Positions 60,357-64,000 of a DNA stretch of 64,000 bases are shown here, in pieces. Location: assembly GCA_040388375.1 (NCBI GenBank), contig JAZKBU010000001.1:208996-272995 (forward strand), written 5' to 3'. A program made the translations under genes and the position numbers. The notes under the pieces were generated by a model. That model saw only the letters and a list, made by a program, of their open reading frames with translations. It did no database searches and had not been told where the DNA came from. Numbering within the stretch: position 1 is the first letter of the stretch; the number at the start of each line of letters is the position of its first letter. This stretch comes from Bacteroidota bacterium. GTDB lineage: Bacteria; Bacteroidota; Bacteroidia; UKL13-3.

Positions 60357-60929
60357 TTATAAGTGTTGTTTTTTAAGTTCTTTTTTCCAAATTAAATACC
60401 CGTTTACTGATATGGCTGTATAAACCAACATTAATGCTGCATAAAGAAACAATTCACTTTCCCAACACAGAATAGCACTTGCAAAATTCAGTACTATCCA
60501 ATAAATCCATGCCGTTACAATTTTCTGTGCTTCTTTGTAAGTAGCTATAAAACAAAAAACGGTAATGGCCACATCAAACAAAGTAGCCTTTATTTGCCAT
60601 ACAGGCAGCAAAAATTGATGCAATGCCAAAACAGCTAATACGCCCACCAGTAGGGAGATAGTTTGTTGTGTACTATTCCATGTTTGGAGGGGCTTGGTAG
60701 TATTATTTTTTTGCCAAACGTACCAGCCATAAATGGCCATTACTGCATAAAAAACGTGTAATACTACTTGCCCGTTTACTTCTTTATGGTTAAATATAAT
60801 AGCCCCAAATACGGAAGATAAAAAACCAAAAAGCCAGCAGATTTTTTTTTGTTTAATAAGGAAATAATTATAAAGCAGTGTTGATATAATAGTACTTGCC
60901 TCTAATATATTTATGGGCGATAAAATCAT
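60357..60929 (-). CDS. pnuC: Nicotinamide riboside transporter PnuC
   Basis: 190 residues with about seven membrane helices. The PnuC pattern is visible: KKICWLFGFLSSVFGAIIF, YAVMAIYGWYVWQKNN (substrate-binding Trp motif) and the late VTAWIYWIVLNFASAILCW with YTAISVNGYLIWKKEL. It takes up nicotinamide riboside for NAD synthesis. Its start overlaps the end of the aminopeptidase gene by 4 bp, so the two are co-translated. No NadR is adjacent. A thiamine-type PnuT relative is an alternative, but no TPP riboswitch is seen. Confidence 0.85.
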   Translation of the reverse strand: MILSPINILEASTIISTLLYNYFLIKQKKICWLFGFLSSVFGAIIFNHKEVNGQVVLHVFYAVMAIYGWYVWQKNNTTKPLQTWNSTQQTISLLVGVLAVLALHQFLLPVWQIKATLFDVAITVFCFIATYKEAQKIVTAWIYWIVLNFASAILCWESELFLYAALMLVYTAISVNGYLIWKKELKKQHL

Positions 60930-63391
60930 TCAATCCAACTTAAATTACGTTTGATAATATCTTTTTGCCAGTTTTCAAAATGAGCTTTGCTATAGCTATC
61001 TTTTAAAAGCTGTTTGTAAATTACCTGTGTGGCAAAATAGTTAGCTAACTCATTGGCAGGGCCGGCTAATCTACTATTGCTTGACAGCATGGCATTAAAA
61101 ATATTATCACTTAATTCTTTGTTTAACACATTAATTGTTTTAAAGGTACTAAAAGCTAGCAAACGGGTTCTAAACTCAAATTGGCTGGAGGCTAATTGAT
61201 TCAGTTGACTGATAGCGTATTGTTTTTTCTCCGGAGCTAAAATTTGCTGCGTTGAAGCCAAGGCCATTATTTCATAATGTTTTATTTTAATAGCATTGTT
61301 CATACCCCAAATATTTTCTGTGGCCGATACTATTTTTTCTATTGTTTCTTTGTCCTGAAAATTAGTATACAGTTTATCCATCGCTGTTTTTACTACATCG
61401 TAACTGGAGTCTGATAGCGCTTGTACATAATACGGTTTCCATTCTGGTGAAATAGTATTTAATTTATTAAGCACATTTTCCCGTACAACAGATTTTTGAT
61501 GTTGTAACATGGCTTGCATTGCTTTTACAGAAGCGGGCTCTTTATCGTTAATTAATTGATTGATTATTTCATTTATAATGCCATAATGTTTTTCTTTTTG
61601 AATGGCTTGTAACAAAATGTTTCTTTTTCCGCTCAGCTCAATATCTCGTAAAGCCACAATAGCATCATACCTGTCAATATAATTGGGCGCTTTTTCTATT
61701 TGCTGTTTTAACTCTTCTAGTGTTTTTTTAAATGTAACCTGTTTTATAATATTTGAGTTCGGATCAAAAAGCACAAAGGCTATTTCCTTATTAAGCGGAT
61801 TGGCAATTTTTACTATTTCAAATGCCTCTTGTTGGGTTTGCGTAACGGCATCCACTGTTCCATCGGTATAATATACTTCAATAGTAACAGGCATTCTAAA
61901 ATGACCAACTGTTTCATCCGTTTTATGTATTTGTTCAATGGTTACTTCTGTTGCTTTGTTTCCATTATTATTGGTTAAATCTTGGTAGTGTATGCGGTAA
62001 TGAGGTTCTCCTCCTCTGTAAATCCATTGGTCAAAAAACCAATCTAAGTTTAAACCTAATTTGTCTTTTATGGCTTGTTGCATATCGTTGGTTTCAACGT
62101 TGGCATAAGCATGTGTTTTTAAATAATGGTTAAGTGCTCTTTTCCATTGGTCTTTTCCCAGTACGTATTCTAACATAGAAATAACGGCTGCTCCTTTAGG
62201 GTAAACCCTTGGGCTTCCACCGGCTGTGTTGCCTACAGGATAATTGTCTTTTTTACCAGCTTCTATTGCTGCATTTTGGTGAGCTCTTTTTTGCCAATCA
62301 TATTCATCACTCCCATCTATTTCTTTGCTGAATTGTTTTGGGTAATAGGTAGCAAAACTTTCTTGCAACCAGGTTCCTCTCGGGTCTCGGGCGGTTATAT
62401 AATCGCCAAACCATTGGTGAGTCATTTCATGGCAGTTTACACCAATATAATTTCTATCTAAAAAAGCTTTTTCATCCACATTGAAAAAATCGCCAAAAAT
62501 AGTAGCTGTAGTATTTTCCATGGCTCCAAATATGAAATCCTGAACCATTACCTGGCTATAGCTTTCCCATGGATAACGAATACCTGTTTCTTTTTCTAAA
62601 AAATCCATCATCTGTGCAGTGTAACGGTATGTAGGAGCCATCCTGTCTGCAAATTCGGGGTAATACCAATTGTTTAATGCTACCCCATTGCTTGAAGTGG
62701 TTTTATTAATCGCATATTTACCTATAGCCAACATCAGTAAATAACCGGCATGCGGTTTACTCATCTGGTAATTCCAAGTAATCGTTTTGTCCTTATTCTC
62801 TTTTTTACTAATTAATTTTCCGTTTGACAGCACCTGATAATCTTTATTAAACGTAATAACTGTTTCGGTAATAAATTTATCATTCATATCGTCATACATA
62901 GGAATCCATTGCCTGTTATCTATTCCTTGTCCCTGAGTCCAGATTTGTTTGCGTACGGCAAAAGGATTGGGAACTTCCGGTTCTTTTTCATTCCAACCTA
63001 TAAAGTAAATTCCTTTTCTTGGGTTGGCTTCGTATTCAAATTCAATAATGCCTTCCTCGTCCCATTTTAAACCTTGTTGAGGTTTAACCCAAACACCAGT
63101 TTTATTTATTGAAAACGGAACCTGTTTATTATTTAAAGTAACTGATTTAATATTAATAGCAGGAGCATCAAAAAATATAGAGTCTACTTTTTTCTGTAAT
63201 ACAGTAAAATGGTGCTGCACTTTTCCTATTACCAATCCTTTTTCTGCTACAAAACTTACCTCAACTCTCATTTTTGTAATATCAAGCGGGTGTTCTCTAT
63301 AAGTAGTATTGTCTTTTAAGTACGCATTAAAATTTTGCTGAGCCGTTACAAGTTGACTAATAAAAGATAATACAAGAAATAATTTTTTCAT
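60926..63391 (-). CDS. M1-family aminopeptidase (gluzincin), exported
   Basis: 821 residues. Signal peptide 1-17 (KKLFLVLSFISQLVTAQ). N-terminal beta domain, then the catalytic domain with FGAMENTTATIFG (GAMEN exopeptidase motif, about 290) and HEMTHQWFGDYI with the downstream Glu in TWLQESFATYYPK (HExxH-x18-E, zinc). The C-terminal part (about 540-821) is helical and HEAT-like. It trims N-terminal residues from peptides, probably in the periplasm or outside. It overlaps pnuC by 4 bp. Confidence 0.93.
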   Translation of the reverse strand: MKKLFLVLSFISQLVTAQQNFNAYLKDNTTYREHPLDITKMRVEVSFVAEKGLVIGKVQHHFTVLQKKVDSIFFDAPAINIKSVTLNNKQVPFSINKTGVWVKPQQGLKWDEEGIIEFEYEANPRKGIYFIGWNEKEPEVPNPFAVRKQIWTQGQGIDNRQWIPMYDDMNDKFITETVITFNKDYQVLSNGKLISKKENKDKTITWNYQMSKPHAGYLLMLAIGKYAINKTTSSNGVALNNWYYPEFADRMAPTYRYTAQMMDFLEKETGIRYPWESYSQVMVQDFIFGAMENTTATIFGDFFNVDEKAFLDRNYIGVNCHEMTHQWFGDYITARDPRGTWLQESFATYYPKQFSKEIDGSDEYDWQKRAHQNAAIEAGKKDNYPVGNTAGGSPRVYPKGAAVISMLEYVLGKDQWKRALNHYLKTHAYANVETNDMQQAIKDKLGLNLDWFFDQWIYRGGEPHYRIHYQDLTNNNGNKATEVTIEQIHKTDETVGHFRMPVTIEVYYTDGTVDAVTQTQQEAFEIVKIANPLNKEIAFVLFDPNSNIIKQVTFKKTLEELKQQIEKAPNYIDRYDAIVALRDIELSGKRNILLQAIQKEKHYGIINEIINQLINDKEPASVKAMQAMLQHQKSVVRENVLNKLNTISPEWKPYYVQALSDSSYDVVKTAMDKLYTNFQDKETIEKIVSATENIWGMNNAIKIKHYEIMALASTQQILAPEKKQYAISQLNQLASSQFEFRTRLLAFSTFKTINVLNKELSDNIFNAMLSSNSRLAGPANELANYFATQVIYKQLLKDSYSKAHFENWQKDIIKRNLSWIE

Positions 63392-63521
63392 TATACAATA
63401 ATGCTAAAGTTAATTTTAATAAGTGTCCATTAAAAAAAGTTTGTCATAAAAATGATAAGAGTCACCAAAGTTACATTTTTTTATTATTATTGTTTTTTAA
63501 CCCCTTAATAAAAAATGCATT

Positions 63522-64000
63522 ATGAAAAAAAACTGTACTAAATTTTTATTGATTTTGGTTATGACATTTTGTTTTTTAATAAAAAACAGTAATGCCCAAA
63601 CGCCCATGTTTAGTTACTCCCCAGGTATTTCTGCGGGATTAAACATTCCTTTAAATAATTATTCTTTGGGAGATTATAAAATGCAATGCATATATACCTT
63701 AGGCGATATTACTGGTGTATTTAATGGCAATATTACTGCCATCTATTTACGACCAAACTCAGCAGCTGCAGGCCCAGTAGTAACCAATTGCACTATAAAA
63801 ATGGGGCAAACAAGTGCAACTTCTTATGCAAGTGCTACAGATGCTTTTATTACAGGATTAACAACTGTTTACAGCAATCCTTCTTTAACAGTTACCAATC
63901 CGGGTACTGCTAATTGGGTTAAATTTACATTACAAACACCTTTTTATTACGATCCTACTTTACCTTTAGTAGTGGAGTTTAGCAGCACCGCAGTTAGTAT
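63522..64000 (+). CDS. Exported protein, cut by window end
   Basis: The first 159 residues are visible. The signal peptide is about 1-26 (FLLILVMTFCFLIKNSNAQ). The mature part is Ser/Thr/Asn-rich and strand-like (NCTIKMGQTSATSYASATDA; WVKFTLQTPFYYDPTLPLVV), resembling the beta-sandwich domains found at the N-terminus of Bacteroidota T9SS-exported proteins. A sorting tail, if any, lies outside the window. An ATG at 63515 is out of frame. The frame is open to the last base. Confidence 0.75.
   Translation, partial: MKKNCTKFLLILVMTFCFLIKNSNAQTPMFSYSPGISAGLNIPLNNYSLGDYKMQCIYTLGDITGVFNGNITAIYLRPNSAAAGPVVTNCTIKMGQTSATSYASATDAFITGLTTVYSNPSLTVTNPGTANWVKFTLQTPFYYDPTLPLVVEFSSTAVS

Overview
The window is a bacterial chromosome segment from a member of the Bacteroidota. 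The evidence is AT-rich DNA, secreted proteins ending in type IX secretion (T9SS) sorting tails, a TonB-dependent receptor with HmuY-like partners, DUF5723/OmpA outer-membrane proteins, Bacteroidota-style lipoproteins, and an F1Fo-ATPase cluster of order B-E-F-H-A-G that lacks the beta and epsilon genes. I do not assign an order or genus. No rRNA, tRNA or CRISPR array was seen.

Layout. 1-4245: end of the ATP synthase cluster (atpB partial, atpE, atpF, atpH, atpA, atpG), with a terminator-like hairpin after atpE and a long hairpin between atpA and atpG. 4306-10551: a T9SS cargo protein, a lipoprotein, a small SET-domain protein, an ECF sigma factor with a membrane partner and a secreted protein, and a beta-CASP metallo-beta-lactamase RNase-like protein. 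10552-24365: a block of about 14 small, unrelated, minus-strand genes ending at a tyrosine recombinase. 24840-63391: mostly chromosomal housekeeping and envelope genes (DUF5723-OmpA protein, LpxH-like phosphoesterase, CtpA protease, MurQ, superoxide dismutase, membrane glycosyltransferases, PLP deaminase, MurF, CdsA, DusB, a HmuY/TonB receptor cluster, a pentameric ligand-gated channel homologue, a KAP-type NTPase, polyprenyl synthase, MaeB, a hybrid sensor kinase with a response regulator, PnuC and an M1 aminopeptidase). 63522-64000: start of a secreted protein cut by the window end.

The most interesting part is 13.7-24.4 kb. Single genes with unrelated functions (SecD-head-like lipoprotein, alpha/beta hydrolase, RCC1-repeat protein, RibD-like reductase, membrane protein, phage-type tail-tube protein, zinc-cluster proteins, DinB-like protein) lie in one orientation. 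They are separated by imperfect palindromes of about 80-180 bp. The outer ends of each palindrome are GTT/AAC cores, and inside them are long complementary arms offset by short unpaired spacers. The core at the left of a gene and the core at its right are complementary to each other over 7-10 bp, and the sequence differs from gene to gene. This is the arrangement of integron gene cassettes, in which the two halves of the attC simple site belong to the two ends of one cassette. The recombinase at the integrase end of the array has the spacing of a Xer-type enzyme and lacks the insertion typical of IntI. I therefore read this as an integron-like cassette array driven by a non-IntI recombinase. 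The sites are best formed next to the recombinase. Further away they are eroded and repeatedly replaced by two families of small palindromic (REP/MITE-like) elements.

Genes likely to work together: the atp cluster; the sigma factor with its overlapping membrane protein; the lipoprotein and DUF5723-OmpA pair (29.4-24.8 kb); cdsA with the DUF2007 and CPBP genes; the HmuY-T9SS protein, TonB receptor and HmuY lipoprotein (47.5-51.9 kb), probably for haem; the hybrid kinase with the single-domain regulator; and pnuC overlapping the aminopeptidase gene.
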